Positions 17,993 to 26,484 of a stretch of DNA of 64,000 nucleotides are shown one piece after another. The notes beneath the pieces are model-generated. The model saw only the letters and a list, made by a program, of their open reading frames with translations, was not told the origin of the DNA and searched no databases. Each line of letters begins with the position of its first letter. Positions within the stretch are counted from its first letter, which is position 1. Location: assembly GCF_001750145.1 (NCBI RefSeq), contig NZ_CP015732.1:2852001-2916000 (forward strand), given 5' to 3'. The DNA comes from Arthrobacter sp. U41 (GTDB taxonomy: Bacteria > Actinomycetota > Actinomycetes > Actinomycetales > Micrococcaceae). The position numbers and the translations under genes are program-made.

Positions 17993-18788
17993 CTGCCGTG
18001 TCCTTTTGGCTAGCGTGGGCAGCGTCCGGAGTGCCTCCCGCAGCCAGCGACCGGACGAATTCGGCCGAGCCGTGGAAGATCATAGGCGCGTCGTTGTCCA
18101 TCGTAGCCACGTGGTAGCTGTTTTCCAGCCGGATCACTTCCAGCGGGGCGCGGGTCAGGCCGCGGCGCAGGGCCACCATGCTTGAGTCGGAGACCACATG
18201 GTCCACCGCGGAGCGGTAGACCCGCACAGGCGCGGTTATCCGCGGCAGCAGCCGCAGGGTGTCCTTGAACATCCTGTTCAGCTCGTGTGCCGCCGCGACC
18301 GGAGTCCGGGTGTAGGCCCCCTCGTCGATGCCCTCCTTGAGGATGTCGTTGGCGATCGCGGGGGTGCTCTTGAGCACGAATTTCAGGATGCCGGCCAGCG
18401 GGGCGCGGGGATCGTCAATGACAAGGGCGGGGTTCACCAGCACGGCCCCGGCCACCGGGCGGGTGGCGGCAATCCGCAGCGCCAGGGCCCCGCCCATGGA
18501 CAGGCCCGCCACCACGACGTGCTCACATTCCCCGGCAAGTTCAAGGTAGGCGGCGTCGAGCGCCGCGTGCCACTCCTGCCAGCGTGTCCGGGACAGCTCC
18601 TGCCAGCTGGTGCCGTGCCCCGGCAGCAGCGGCATCCGCACAGCGTAGCCGGCGTCGGCCAGCGACCTGGCCCAGTCCCTGACACCGTGCGGACTGCCGG
18701 TGAAGCCGTGCGAGACCAGGACTCCGGTGCGGGGACCGGTTCCGGTGAACGGGCTGCTGAACGGAGTGTGGTCCAGGGGAATGGTCAT
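17985..18788 (-). CDS. Alpha/beta hydrolase (carboxylesterase/monoacylglycerol lipase-like)
   Basis: A 267-residue serine hydrolase. HGFTGSP near residue 30 forms the oxyanion region, GLSMGG carries the nucleophile, and the late Asp (RSAVDHVV) and His (NSYHVATMD) complete the triad. The start ATG 18788 overlaps the stop of the upstream paralogue as ATGA. The two genes are clearly tandem duplicates: both share the pattern HGFTGSP, PLLPGHGT, W-x-x-W, GLSMGG and HVATxDxDAPMIF/LIF. Related to carboxylesterase Est30-type enzymes. The natural substrate is unknown; nearby acyl-lipid genes make glycerolipid plausible. Confidence 0.87.
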   Translation of the reverse strand: MTIPLDHTPFSSPFTGTGPRTGVLVSHGFTGSPHGVRDWARSLADAGYAVRMPLLPGHGTSWQELSRTRWQEWHAALDAAYLELAGECEHVVVAGLSMGGALALRIAATRPVAGAVLVNPALVIDDPRAPLAGILKFVLKSTPAIANDILKEGIDEGAYTRTPVAAAHELNRMFKDTLRLLPRITAPVRVYRSAVDHVVSDSSMVALRRGLTRAPLEVIRLENSYHVATMDNDAPMIFHGSAEFVRSLAAGGTPDAAHASQKDTADD

Positions 18789-19570
18789 GGGGTCTCCCGG
18801 GCTGTGGTGGCTGTGTGCTGCAGGAAAAACTGAACGGAACGGTCGAAGATCAGCGGGGCGTCGACGTCGAGGGTGGCCACGTGCCCGCTCTCCGGCAGGC
18901 CGACCACCTCCAGCTCCCGCGAGCCCAGCCGCTTCCGCAGCAGTTCGAGCGAGGAGGGCGGAACCACGGTGTCGGTGTCGGACTTGAACACCAGCGCCGG
19001 CGCGGCGACGGCGGGCAGTTCGCGCAGCACCGCCCGGAAGAGCCGGCTCAGCTGGTGGACGGCTTCCAGCGGGGTCAGCGAGTAGTCGCCGTCCTCGGTG
19101 GCCGAGGCCGTCGGACCCGATTCCTGGACCGGAACGGTGGTGCGCTGGACGTGCTTGAGCAGGCCGATGTAGCGCACCCGGCGGTCGTAGAAGCTCAGCC
19201 CGGGGTTGACGACGGCGACCCCGGCGACGTCGTGGCGTGCCGCGGTGCGCAGGGCGATGGTCCCGCCCATGGAGAGTCCTGCCACGTAGCAGTGCCGGGT
19301 TCCGGCGGCCAGCTCCAGATAGGAGGCCTCGAAGGCCCGGTACCAGTCCTGCCAGCCGTGGCGGGCCAGGTCGCGCCAGTCGGTGCCGTGACCGGGCAGC
19401 AGCGGCACGGACACCGCAAAGCCCTGCCGGGCCAGATGCTCCGCCCAGGGCAGGACGCTCAGCGGGCTGCCGGTGAAGCCGTGGCAGATGGCCACGCCGA
19501 TGCCCGCGTTGGCGCCGTGGCCGGGATAATTGAACGCCGCGGGCGCCAGGGGAGTGCTGCTTCCGGTCAT
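18785..19570 (-). CDS. Alpha/beta hydrolase, tandem paralogue
   Basis: A 261-residue paralogue of the following gene, with the same architecture: CHGFTGSP, PLLPGHGTDW, nucleophile motif GLSMGG, acid Asp in KSDTDTVV and His in SGHVATLD. First gene of the minus-strand unit. Its upstream region has CACGAT ending 6 nt before the ATG, a degenerate version of the leaderless arrangement seen elsewhere in the window. Triad complete, so both copies should be active. Confidence 0.87.
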   Translation of the reverse strand: MTGSSTPLAPAAFNYPGHGANAGIGVAICHGFTGSPLSVLPWAEHLARQGFAVSVPLLPGHGTDWRDLARHGWQDWYRAFEASYLELAAGTRHCYVAGLSMGGTIALRTAARHDVAGVAVVNPGLSFYDRRVRYIGLLKHVQRTTVPVQESGPTASATEDGDYSLTPLEAVHQLSRLFRAVLRELPAVAAPALVFKSDTDTVVPPSSLELLRKRLGSRELEVVGLPESGHVATLDVDAPLIFDRSVQFFLQHTATTARETP

Positions 19571-19682
19571 GAGCCCATCGTGTCACTGTTCCGGACAAAA
19601 CTCACTAGAGTAGGGTGTCATTGAAGTCCTGGCGCCGGTCCGCTGCGGGCCCCGCCAGACGCCTTCCGGAGAGGTACACCAC

Positions 19683-20426
19683 GTGTTTTATTGGTTCATG
19701 AAGACGTTCGTTCTCGGGCCGGTCCTGAAGACGCTTTTCAGGCCCTGGGTCAAGGGCCTGGACAATGTCCCCGCCGAAGGCGCCGCCATCCTGGCCTCCA
19801 ACCATCTCTCCTTCTCCGACTCCATCTTTATGCCGCTGATGGTGCCCCGGCCCGTCGTGTTCCTCGCGAAATCCGAGTACTTCACCGGCAAGGGGATCAA
19901 GGGCAGGCTGACGGCCACGTTCTTCCGGCTCACCAACCAGCTGCCGATGGACCGCTCCGGCGGGGCCGCGTCAGCCCTGTCGCTCAATGCCGGCATGGAC
20001 GTGCTGAAGAACGGTTCGCTCCTGGGCATTTATCCGGAGGGCACCCGCAGCCCGGACTCCCGGCTGTACCGCGGCAAGGTCGGGGTGGCGCGGCTGGCGC
20101 TGCAGGCCCGGGTCCCCGTGATCCCGGTCGCGATGATCGGCACGGACAAGGTCCAGCCGATCGGCAAACGGATGCCCAACATCCGTCGCATCGGGATGAT
20201 CTTCGGTGAGCCGCTGGACTTCAGCCGCTACTACGGCATGGAGGATGACCGGCTGATCCAGCGGTCCGTGACCGACGAGATCATGTACGAACTGATGCGC
20301 CTCTCCGGCCAGGAATACATCGACGAGTACGCCGCCGTCGTCAAGCTCCGCCTCGCCGGGAAAGCCACCGAGGTTCCGGAGGACGGCGCCGCCGGCCCCG
20401 GCCCCGCAGCACCCGGGAGTGCGTGA
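19683..20426 (+). CDS. Lysophospholipid acyltransferase (PlsC-like), second copy
   Basis: A 247-residue glycerolipid acyltransferase with the NHLSFSD motif I (near 40-46), the MDRSGG block, EGTRSPD motif III and a proline-rich motif IV region (VPVIPVAMIG). GTG 19683 starts the hydrophobic MFYWFMKTFVLGPVL segment, which probably anchors it to the membrane. It corresponds by neighbourhood to Rv2182c, upstream of aroG and pknL; the mycobacterial relatives act in phospholipid remodelling. The C-terminal 25 residues are a low-complexity G/A/P tail. Confidence 0.88.
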   Translation: MFYWFMKTFVLGPVLKTLFRPWVKGLDNVPAEGAAILASNHLSFSDSIFMPLMVPRPVVFLAKSEYFTGKGIKGRLTATFFRLTNQLPMDRSGGAASALSLNAGMDVLKNGSLLGIYPEGTRSPDSRLYRGKVGVARLALQARVPVIPVAMIGTDKVQPIGKRMPNIRRIGMIFGEPLDFSRYYGMEDDRLIQRSVTDEIMYELMRLSGQEYIDEYAAVVKLRLAGKATEVPEDGAAGPGPAAPGSA

Positions 20427-20494
20427 GCGGACCGTGTGACGGCCCCGGCGCAGTCAAATGACGGCCCGGGTCTGACGATCGCCACGGGGGCAAC

Positions 20495-20500
20495 TATCCT
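20495..20500 (+). promoter_or_regulatory. -10 box, leaderless start of DAHP synthase
   Basis: TATCCT ends 6 nt before GTG 20507, so transcription would start at the G of the start codon. TCTGAC at 20471-20476 is a possible -35 at 18 nt spacing. Confidence 0.55.
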
Positions 20501-20506
20501 TAGAGG

Positions 20507-21940
20507 GTGACTGAGCTATCTGCGGCTACGGCCCTCCCCCTGAACAGTTCCGTGAGTGGCTCGCCCCTGGCGGGCTCCGCCCTGACCAGCACCGCCCAGA
20601 GCGGTGCCGCCAATTATCCCGGCCTGGACCACTGGCGGGAGTTGCCTGCCTCCCAGCAGCCGAGCTGGTCGGACAAGGCCGTCTTCGAAGCCTCCGTGAA
20701 GGAACTGTCCGTCCTTCCGCCGCTCGTCTTCGCCGGCGAAGTGGACATCCTGCGGGAGCGGCTCGCCGCCGCGGCCCAGGGCAAGGCATTCCTGCTCCAG
20801 GGCGGTGACTGCGCGGAAACGTTCGAAGCGGCCACGGCCGACAAGATCAGCGCCCGCGTCCGCACCATTCTCCAGATGGCCGTCGTCCTCACGTACGGCG
20901 CCGCCATGCCGGTCATCAAAATGGGCCGCATGGCCGGACAGTTCGCCAAGCCGCGCTCCTCCAACGACGAAACCCGCGACGGCGTCACGCTGCCGGCCTA
21001 CCGCGGCGACATCGTCAACGGCTATGATTTCACCCCGGAATCCCGCGCGCACGACGCCAGCCGGATGCTCAAGGCGTACCACACCTCCGCCTCCACCCTG
21101 AACCTGATCCGCGCCTTCACCCAGGGCGGCTTCGCGGACCTGCGGCTCGTGCACCAGTGGAACAAGGGCTTCACCGAGAACCCCGCCCACGCACGCTACG
21201 AGTCCCTGGCCCGGGACATCGACCGTGCCATCAAGTTCATGGCGTCCTGCGGGGCCGACTTCGAGGCGCTCAAGCGTGTGGAGTTCTACGCCAGCCATGA
21301 GGCGCTGCTGCTCGACTACGAACGCGCCCTGACCCGCATCGACTCCCGCACCGGCTTCCCGTATGACACCTCCGCGCACTTCCTCTGGATCGGTGAGCGC
21401 ACGCGCGAACTGGACCACGCCCACGTCGACTTCCTCTCGCGGGTACGGAACCCGATCGGCGTCAAGCTGGGCCCCGGCACCAGCGGCGACGATGCGCTGC
21501 GCCTGATCGACAAGCTGGACCCGGACCGCGAACCCGGCCGCCTGACCTTCATCACCCGGATGGGTGCCGGCAACATCCGCGAGAAGCTGCCCCCGATCGT
21601 GGAGCGGGTCACGGCCTCCGGCGCCCAGGTGCTCTGGGTGACCGACCCCATGCACGGCAACACGGTGACCTCGCCGAACGGCTACAAGACCCGCAACTTC
21701 GACGACGTCATCGATGAGGTCCGCGGCTTCTTCGAGGTCCACCACGCGCTCGGCACCGTCCCGGGCGGGCTGCACGTCGAGATGACCGGCGACGACGTCG
21801 CCGAGTGCCTGGGCGGGGCCGACCCGGTGGACCAGGAGTCCTTCCTGGACCGCTACGAATCGGTGTGCGATCCTCGCTTGAACCACATGCAGTCCCTCGA
21901 GATGGCGTTCCTGGTCGCCGGGGCACTCGCCAAGCACTGA
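20507..21940 (+). CDS. aroG: 3-deoxy-7-phosphoheptulonate (DAHP) synthase, class II
   Basis: Condenses phosphoenolpyruvate and erythrose 4-phosphate, the first step of the shikimate pathway. The 477-residue plant/mycobacterial (AroA-II) type is recognised by LQGGDCAETFE, MGRMAGQFAKPRS, SHEALLLDYERALTR and the metal-site segment WVTDPMHGNT. GTG 20507 has a -10 box directly in front and so is probably leaderless. The neighbours (plsC-like upstream, pknL downstream) match the Rv2182c-Rv2176 order. The mycobacterial enzyme is allosterically controlled and interacts with chorismate mutase; whether this holds here is not visible. Confidence 0.95.
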   Translation: MTELSAATALPLNSSVSGSPLAGSALTSTAQSGAANYPGLDHWRELPASQQPSWSDKAVFEASVKELSVLPPLVFAGEVDILRERLAAAAQGKAFLLQGGDCAETFEAATADKISARVRTILQMAVVLTYGAAMPVIKMGRMAGQFAKPRSSNDETRDGVTLPAYRGDIVNGYDFTPESRAHDASRMLKAYHTSASTLNLIRAFTQGGFADLRLVHQWNKGFTENPAHARYESLARDIDRAIKFMASCGADFEALKRVEFYASHEALLLDYERALTRIDSRTGFPYDTSAHFLWIGERTRELDHAHVDFLSRVRNPIGVKLGPGTSGDDALRLIDKLDPDREPGRLTFITRMGAGNIREKLPPIVERVTASGAQVLWVTDPMHGNTVTSPNGYKTRNFDDVIDEVRGFFEVHHALGTVPGGLHVEMTGDDVAECLGGADPVDQESFLDRYESVCDPRLNHMQSLEMAFLVAGALAKH

Positions 21941-21972
21941 GGCACTGCCGCTGCGGGGTCCGCCCGCGGCAG

Positions 21973-22015
21973 AAAGCTCCGCCCCGGCTGGAATCAGCCG
22001 GGGCGGAGCTTTTTC
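21973..22015. terminator. Terminator between aroG and pknL
   Basis: A 17-bp stem AAAGCTCCGCCCCGGCT / AGCCGGGGCGGAGCTTT with a short loop, followed by TTCT on the plus strand and preceded by A residues. It serves aroG and may also end pknL from the other side. Confidence 0.85.
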
Positions 22016-22040
22016 TCTGTAACCTCCGGAGCCGGGGGGC

Positions 22041-24158
22041 TCAGACCACGGTCAGGGTGACCACGGAGCCCTCCGGAACCTTCTTGTTCACCGGGTCCTG
22101 GTCCCGGACGGTGCCGAAGAATCCGCCCAGGATATTGTTCACCCGGACTTCGAAGCCCAGCTGCTCCAGGGCCTCGCGGGCCTCGTCGGCCTGCTTGCCG
22201 ATGAAGCTGGGGACGTCAACGAGTTTGGGTCCCTTGGAGACGGTCAGGGTGACCGTACCGCCCCGGGTGAGGGTCCCGCTGGCCGGCGCCTGGGCCACCA
22301 CGGCGCCCTTGGGCACAGCCCGGTCATTGACGGTGACGGGCGCGACCACAGCCTTCAGCCCGGCGGCTTCGATGGCCTTGACCGCGTCCCCCTGTTCCTG
22401 GCCGCGCACGTCCGGCACCGGAATGGGCTGCGGGCCCCTGGACACCGTGAGGTCCACCGGGGTGCCGTGGCGGACCGGATTTCCGGTGCGCGGTGCCTGG
22501 GCAAGGACTGTCCCGGCGGGCGCGGTTTCGTCGTAGGTTTCAGAGATTTTCCCCAGGGCCATGCCCGCGCCGTTGAGGGCGGCCTTGGCCTCGTCCAGGG
22601 ACTTTCCGGTCAGCTCGGGCAGGGGGAACAGCTCGGGGCCCTTGGAGACCGCCAGGGACACCGGCTGGAACTTCCGGATGACCTCCCCGGCCGCCGGTTC
22701 GGAGCCCACCACCAGGCCCGGGGAGACATCGTCGTCGAAGACGTCCTTGGTGGTGGACTGGAATCCGGCCGTCCGGAGCAGCTGCTGGGCCTCCGCCACG
22801 GTCTTGTTCGCGAGTTCCGGAATCGTGCCGGGGGAGCCCGGTCCCATGCCGAAGAACCAGCCGGCCCCGCCGGCCAGCAGTGCCGCGATGACCAGTACGA
22901 GAATCCAGAGCAGGCCGCGGCGCCGCGGGTTGCCCTCGCGCAGGCTCCGGACCGGTGTGGCCGCGGCGCGCAGGCGCGCCTTCTGCTCGTCCCGGTCATG
23001 TTTGCGTAGTGCCCGCTTGCTGGCCGGAATGGCGGCATCGTGTCCGTCGTCGTAGCCGCCCGGGTAGGGTGCTTCGTCCGGGGCGGACAGCGGGCCGTAG
23101 CCGGGGCGGTGCGGGGCCGCGGACAGCACGGTGGTCGGGTTGCTGCCCCGGGCGATGAATTCCGTGGGGTTTTGCAGGCCGCCGATGACCTCGGTGGCGC
23201 CGTGCCCGGTGCGCGGATCCGGGGCACCGCCGGGCCGCCGGACCGGCGGGCCGGGCGCGGGAGGCGCGGCGGGCAGGGCCGGACGTGCCGCAGGCGGCTG
23301 AAGGTCGAGTTCGGCGTCGCTCAGGTTTGTCCGGATGTGCCGGAGTTCGGAGAGCAGGGCGCCTCCGTCGACCGGGCGTTTGTCGGGGTCATTGGCGGTG
23401 CACCACTGCACGAGTTCGTCGATTTCGCCGGCGAGTCCCGGAACCAGCGCCGACGGTGCGCCGACGGTGGAGTTCACGTGCTGGTAGGCAACCTGGATGG
23501 GGACTTCACCGTCGAACGGCTGCCGGCCGGTGATCATCTCGTAGAGCATGATGCCCACCGAATAGATGTCGCTCCGGGCGTCGGCCTGCCGGCCCAGCAC
23601 GAGTTCGGGGGATAGATAGGCCACGGTGCCAATCAGCGCGCCGGTGCTGGTCGACGTCGAAATCGCGCGGGCCAGCCCGAAGTCGCCGAGCTTGATCCGA
23701 CCGTCCTCGGCGATCAGCACATTCTCCGGCTTGATGTCCCGGTGGATGAGACCGGCTTCGTGGGCCGCCCCCAGTCCCTCCACGACGGGATCGATCAGCG
23801 CCAAGGCCAGGCGGGGCGGGAGTGCGCCCTTGTCCTTAAGGACGTCGCGAAGGGTGTGGCCCTTGATGTACTCCATCACCAGGTAGGCCACCCGGTCATC
23901 CTCGCCCTGGTCGAGCACCCCCACGACGTGCGGGTGCGAAAGCCGGGCGGCGGCCTTGGCCTCGCGGCCCAGCCGGTCAAGGAACTGCGGGTCGCCGGCC
24001 ATGTGGGGGTGCAGCACCTTCAGCGCCACATCACGCTCCAGCCGCCGGTCGGTGGCCACATACACGGTGGACATCCCGCCGCGGGCGAGCCGGGACTGAA
24101 TCAGGTACCGGCCATCCACCAGGGTGCCAACGAGAGGGTCCGACGAATAATCCTGCAC
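22041..24158 (-). CDS. pknL: Ser/Thr protein kinase with four PASTA domains, PknL type
   Basis: A membrane receptor kinase of 705 residues. The kinase domain (about 17-275) has the glycine loop ARGGMS, ATP lysine K47, HRD with catalytic D141, DFG at 159-161, and a Ser/Thr-rich activation loop (ISTSTSTG). One membrane segment lies near 417-438 (LLWILVLVIAALLAGGAGWF). Outside it are four PASTA repeats to the C terminus, each ending in a (S/T)xGP or (S/T)VV-type strand; these bind peptidoglycan fragments in the family. Assigned as PknL because it lies beside aroG and an Rv2175c-like gene. TAGGAT lies 6 nt before GTG 24158, so the mRNA is probably leaderless. Confidence 0.92.
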   Translation of the reverse strand: MQDYSSDPLVGTLVDGRYLIQSRLARGGMSTVYVATDRRLERDVALKVLHPHMAGDPQFLDRLGREAKAAARLSHPHVVGVLDQGEDDRVAYLVMEYIKGHTLRDVLKDKGALPPRLALALIDPVVEGLGAAHEAGLIHRDIKPENVLIAEDGRIKLGDFGLARAISTSTSTGALIGTVAYLSPELVLGRQADARSDIYSVGIMLYEMITGRQPFDGEVPIQVAYQHVNSTVGAPSALVPGLAGEIDELVQWCTANDPDKRPVDGGALLSELRHIRTNLSDAELDLQPPAARPALPAAPPAPGPPVRRPGGAPDPRTGHGATEVIGGLQNPTEFIARGSNPTTVLSAAPHRPGYGPLSAPDEAPYPGGYDDGHDAAIPASKRALRKHDRDEQKARLRAAATPVRSLREGNPRRRGLLWILVLVIAALLAGGAGWFFGMGPGSPGTIPELANKTVAEAQQLLRTAGFQSTTKDVFDDDVSPGLVVGSEPAAGEVIRKFQPVSLAVSKGPELFPLPELTGKSLDEAKAALNGAGMALGKISETYDETAPAGTVLAQAPRTGNPVRHGTPVDLTVSRGPQPIPVPDVRGQEQGDAVKAIEAAGLKAVVAPVTVNDRAVPKGAVVAQAPASGTLTRGGTVTLTVSKGPKLVDVPSFIGKQADEAREALEQLGFEVRVNNILGGFFGTVRDQDPVNKKVPEGSVVTLTVV

Positions 24159-24164
24159 TATACG

Positions 24165-24170
24165 ATCCTA
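24165..24170 (-). promoter_or_regulatory. -10 box, leaderless start of pknL
   Basis: On the minus strand TAGGAT is followed by CGTATA and then the GTG start, with no Shine-Dalgarno sequence. Confidence 0.55.
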
Positions 24171-24184
24171 ATCGCTGCACGGAA

Positions 24185-24217
24185 ACGGGCCCGAATCAAC
24201 ATGCGATCCGGGCCCGT
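24185..24217 (-). terminator. Possible terminator of the LysM transglycosylase gene
   Basis: 9-bp arms ACGGGCCCG / CGGGCCCGT with a 15-nt loop, followed on the minus strand by TTTCC. It sits between the transglycosylase stop and the pknL promoter. Confidence 0.5.
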
Positions 24218-24282
24218 ATCGTTATGCTCCGGGGCGTGGCCGGAGCGGGTGGACGCCGCGGCTGCGGCTGTCCGGAGCTTCC

Positions 24283-25662
24283 CTAGCCGAAGTTCTTCTG
24301 GTGTGCCTTGATGGACTCCACGTAGCGCTTGGTGTCCTCGTACATGCCGTACTTGCTGACGGAGTACTGGCCCTGGTAGTAGCCCGCGATGGCCGTGTCC
24401 TGGTCCGGGCTGGTGCGGATCAGCTGGCGGATGATCGCGACACCGGCCGTGGCGTTATCATACGGGTCCAGCAGGTTCAGCTGGCGGCCCACAAGGTCCG
24501 AGGCCCATTCGCCCGAGGACGGGATGACCTGCATGGTGCCGATCGCGTTGGCGGGGGACACCGAGCGGTGGTCAAAGCTGGATTCCTGGAAGGCGAAGGC
24601 CAGGGCCAGGGACGGCTCGACCCCCATGCGGCGGGCGGTGTCCGCCACAATCGTCTTCATCTGTTCCCGGCTGGGCACGGGCGAAGCGTTCAGCAGGGCC
24701 TTGTTCTGGTTGGCGGAGCTGACGACGGCGGCCGGGTAGCTGAAGCCCAGGAAGCTGCTCGGGACCAGCGGCGTCACCGTGGCAGCGGGCGGGGTGGAGG
24801 CCGGTGCGATGGAACCGCCCGAGAGCGCGAGCTTCTGTCCGGGGTAGATGATGCTGCTCATCGTCAGACGGTTGGCGGAAAGGATATCGGCGAGCTTGAC
24901 GCCGTTCCTGGCCGCGATGCCGGAGAGGGTATCGCCGGACTTGATCGTGTAGGAACCCGTTGCGGCGACCGGGGTCGCGGCCGGCGCCACCGGGGCCGGA
25001 GCAGCCGGAGCCGGGGCAGGTGCCGACGGGGCAGGTGCCGCAGCGCCGCCGCCGATCTTGACCTGCTGGCCGGGGCGGATGATGGAGCCCATGTTGAGCC
25101 CGTTCCAGCCGAAGACCTCGGAGAGCCTGACGCCGTGGCGGGCTGCAATGGCACTGAGGGTGTCACCGGACTTCACGGTGTAGACGCTGCCGGAAGCAGC
25201 CGACGGAGCGGGAGCAGCCGGCGCCGCCGGCTCCGGCGCCGTGGCCGAGCCGCCAAGCTTGATCTTCTGGCCGGGGTAGATGAGCGTGTTCGCCTGCAGC
25301 TGGTTCAACTTCAGGATGGCGTAGGTGTCCAGGCCGAACTTGCCTGCGATTCCGCTGATGGTGTCGCCCCGGGCGATCGTGTACTCCGCCGGGGCGGAAA
25401 CCTCGGCGGGGCGGAACGCGGAGGGCATGGCCGCCGGGACGGAACCGGCAGGAATCAACGCCGGGCGGGCGGTCTGTCCCTGGGCCTGTGCCTGCATGGC
25501 CGCAGCCAGAGTGGCCGGGATGGCGCCGGGACGCGACTCCGCCGCTGCAGGCTGGGCGATCGCCAGGGAAGAAAGCATAACGGCGGGCAGGGCCGCCGTC
25601 GTGGCCGCAATCATCGGCAGGCTGGGCCTCGCAGTGGGCTTTGGCGAACGTGACGTCGTCAT
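24283..25662 (-). CDS. Secreted LysM-domain lytic transglycosylase
   Basis: A 459-residue exported wall hydrolase. A signal peptide (about 1-42, ending near AQPAAA-ES) is followed by three LysM modules at about 94-138, 161-205 and 238-282, separated by Ala/Pro linkers. A C-terminal SLT (lysozyme-like) domain lies at about 335-459, with the catalytic Glu in FAFQESSFD and the GTMQVIPSSGEWA motif. ATG 25662 was chosen because AAAAGGA precedes it at 8 nt spacing; an in-frame ATG at 25734 would give an atypically long leader peptide. A nested inverted repeat lies 57-85 nt upstream. It stands next to the kinase that may sense its products. Confidence 0.9.
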   Translation of the reverse strand: MTTSRSPKPTARPSLPMIAATTAALPAVMLSSLAIAQPAAAESRPGAIPATLAAAMQAQAQGQTARPALIPAGSVPAAMPSAFRPAEVSAPAEYTIARGDTISGIAGKFGLDTYAILKLNQLQANTLIYPGQKIKLGGSATAPEPAAPAAPAPSAASGSVYTVKSGDTLSAIAARHGVRLSEVFGWNGLNMGSIIRPGQQVKIGGGAAAPAPSAPAPAPAAPAPVAPAATPVAATGSYTIKSGDTLSGIAARNGVKLADILSANRLTMSSIIYPGQKLALSGGSIAPASTPPAATVTPLVPSSFLGFSYPAAVVSSANQNKALLNASPVPSREQMKTIVADTARRMGVEPSLALAFAFQESSFDHRSVSPANAIGTMQVIPSSGEWASDLVGRQLNLLDPYDNATAGVAIIRQLIRTSPDQDTAIAGYYQGQYSVSKYGMYEDTKRYVESIKAHQKNFG

Positions 25663-25718
25663 GGGAAAGGTCCTTTTCTCAGCGGCGGACGCTGCAGTCT
25701 GGCCGGCGTTACTCGTGT

Positions 25719-25747
25719 TAACAGTGTGACTCAAGTGAGTACTGTTA
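25719..25747. promoter_or_regulatory. Nested inverted repeat upstream of the LysM transglycosylase
   Basis: The outer arms TAACAGT and ACTGTTA flank the inner palindrome ACTCA-AG-TGAGT, 57-85 nt before the start codon. It is a likely operator; the regulator is unknown. Confidence 0.5.
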
Positions 25748-25938
25748 CAAATGTGGTCTATGCGAATCTCTCATGGTTTGGGAATTAGCACAAGAACTGT
25801 TTGACATTCCGCAAACGAAGGATGTGGGAGTGTCGGCAAGCGGGCCGGCGCCGGCGGCGGAAGCGGCGCCCGGACAGTCTCCATTTATCGGGCGGCGCCG
25901 ACTAGGCGCTAAGGGTTCCGGCATGGCAATCTTGATCC

Positions 25939-26292
25939 GTGAGTAATGTAGAAAGCCTTGTGGGCGAATGGCTGCCCCTGCCCGATGTCGCACAGCTTCT
26001 GAACGTTTCGATTACCAAGGTCCATGCGCTCCTTGACGAGCGCGCGCTGGCGGCATTGCGGGTCGGGGAACGCCGGATCCGGTGCGTTCCTGCTGAATTC
26101 ATCCAGGACGGTCATCCGGTCGAAAGCCTCAAGGGAACAATTGTGGTTCTTGCCGACGCCGGCTATTCCGACGAGGAACTCATTACCTGGTTGTTTACGC
26201 CGGATGAATCCCTGCGCGGCCGACCGATTGATGCCCTGCGTGAGGGACGCAAAACGGAAATCCGGCGCCGGGCGCAGTCCCTGGCCTGGTAG
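25939..26292 (+). CDS. DNA-binding protein, Rv2175c family
   Basis: A 117-residue winged-helix/excisionase-like protein (LPDVAQLLNVSITKVHALLDERALAALRVG). The diagnostic C-terminal half contains GYSDEELITWLFTPDESLRGRPIDAL and ends RRRAQSLAW. Mycobacterial Rv2175c is a PknL substrate that binds DNA, and here too the gene lies close to pknL. The N-terminal tail that carries the phosphorylated Thr in the mycobacterial protein is absent. The start is GTG 25939, with CAATCT 6 nt upstream as a degenerate leaderless -10. Target genes are unknown. Confidence 0.85.
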   Translation: MSNVESLVGEWLPLPDVAQLLNVSITKVHALLDERALAALRVGERRIRCVPAEFIQDGHPVESLKGTIVVLADAGYSDEELITWLFTPDESLRGRPIDALREGRKTEIRRRAQSLAW

Positions 26293-26324
26293 CCCCCGCA
26301 ACATTCCGGACCTAGTCTGACGCA

Positions 26325-26405
26325 GTCCTTAACCCCTGCGGGCCCCGCACCTCGAATACCGGGTGCGGGGCTCGCAGGGGTTAGGGGCTCTTTCGGGTTA
26401 AGGAC
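26325..26405. terminator. Compound palindrome between convergent genes
   Basis: A 22-bp stem (26330-26351 with 26362-26383, one G-T-type mismatch) lies inside an outer perfect 11-bp pair, GTCCTTAACCC (26325-26335) with GGGTTAAGGAC (26395-26405). The left arm can pair with either partner. It probably terminates both the Rv2175c-like gene and the polyprenyl synthase. Confidence 0.75.
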
Positions 26406-26484
26406 CCCGTATCGGGGGACTCCGTTGTTGGGGCAGCGGAAGCCGGTGCGCGCCTGGGTGCCCCTGCGGCAGGGCGATGCCGGC

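Noticed and set aside
25663..25938. Possible c-di-AMP (ydaO) riboswitch before the LysM transglycosylase
   Set aside because: Such riboswitches precede wall hydrolase genes in actinobacteria, but the conserved core of the motif is not present and the leader instead shows a DNA dyad.
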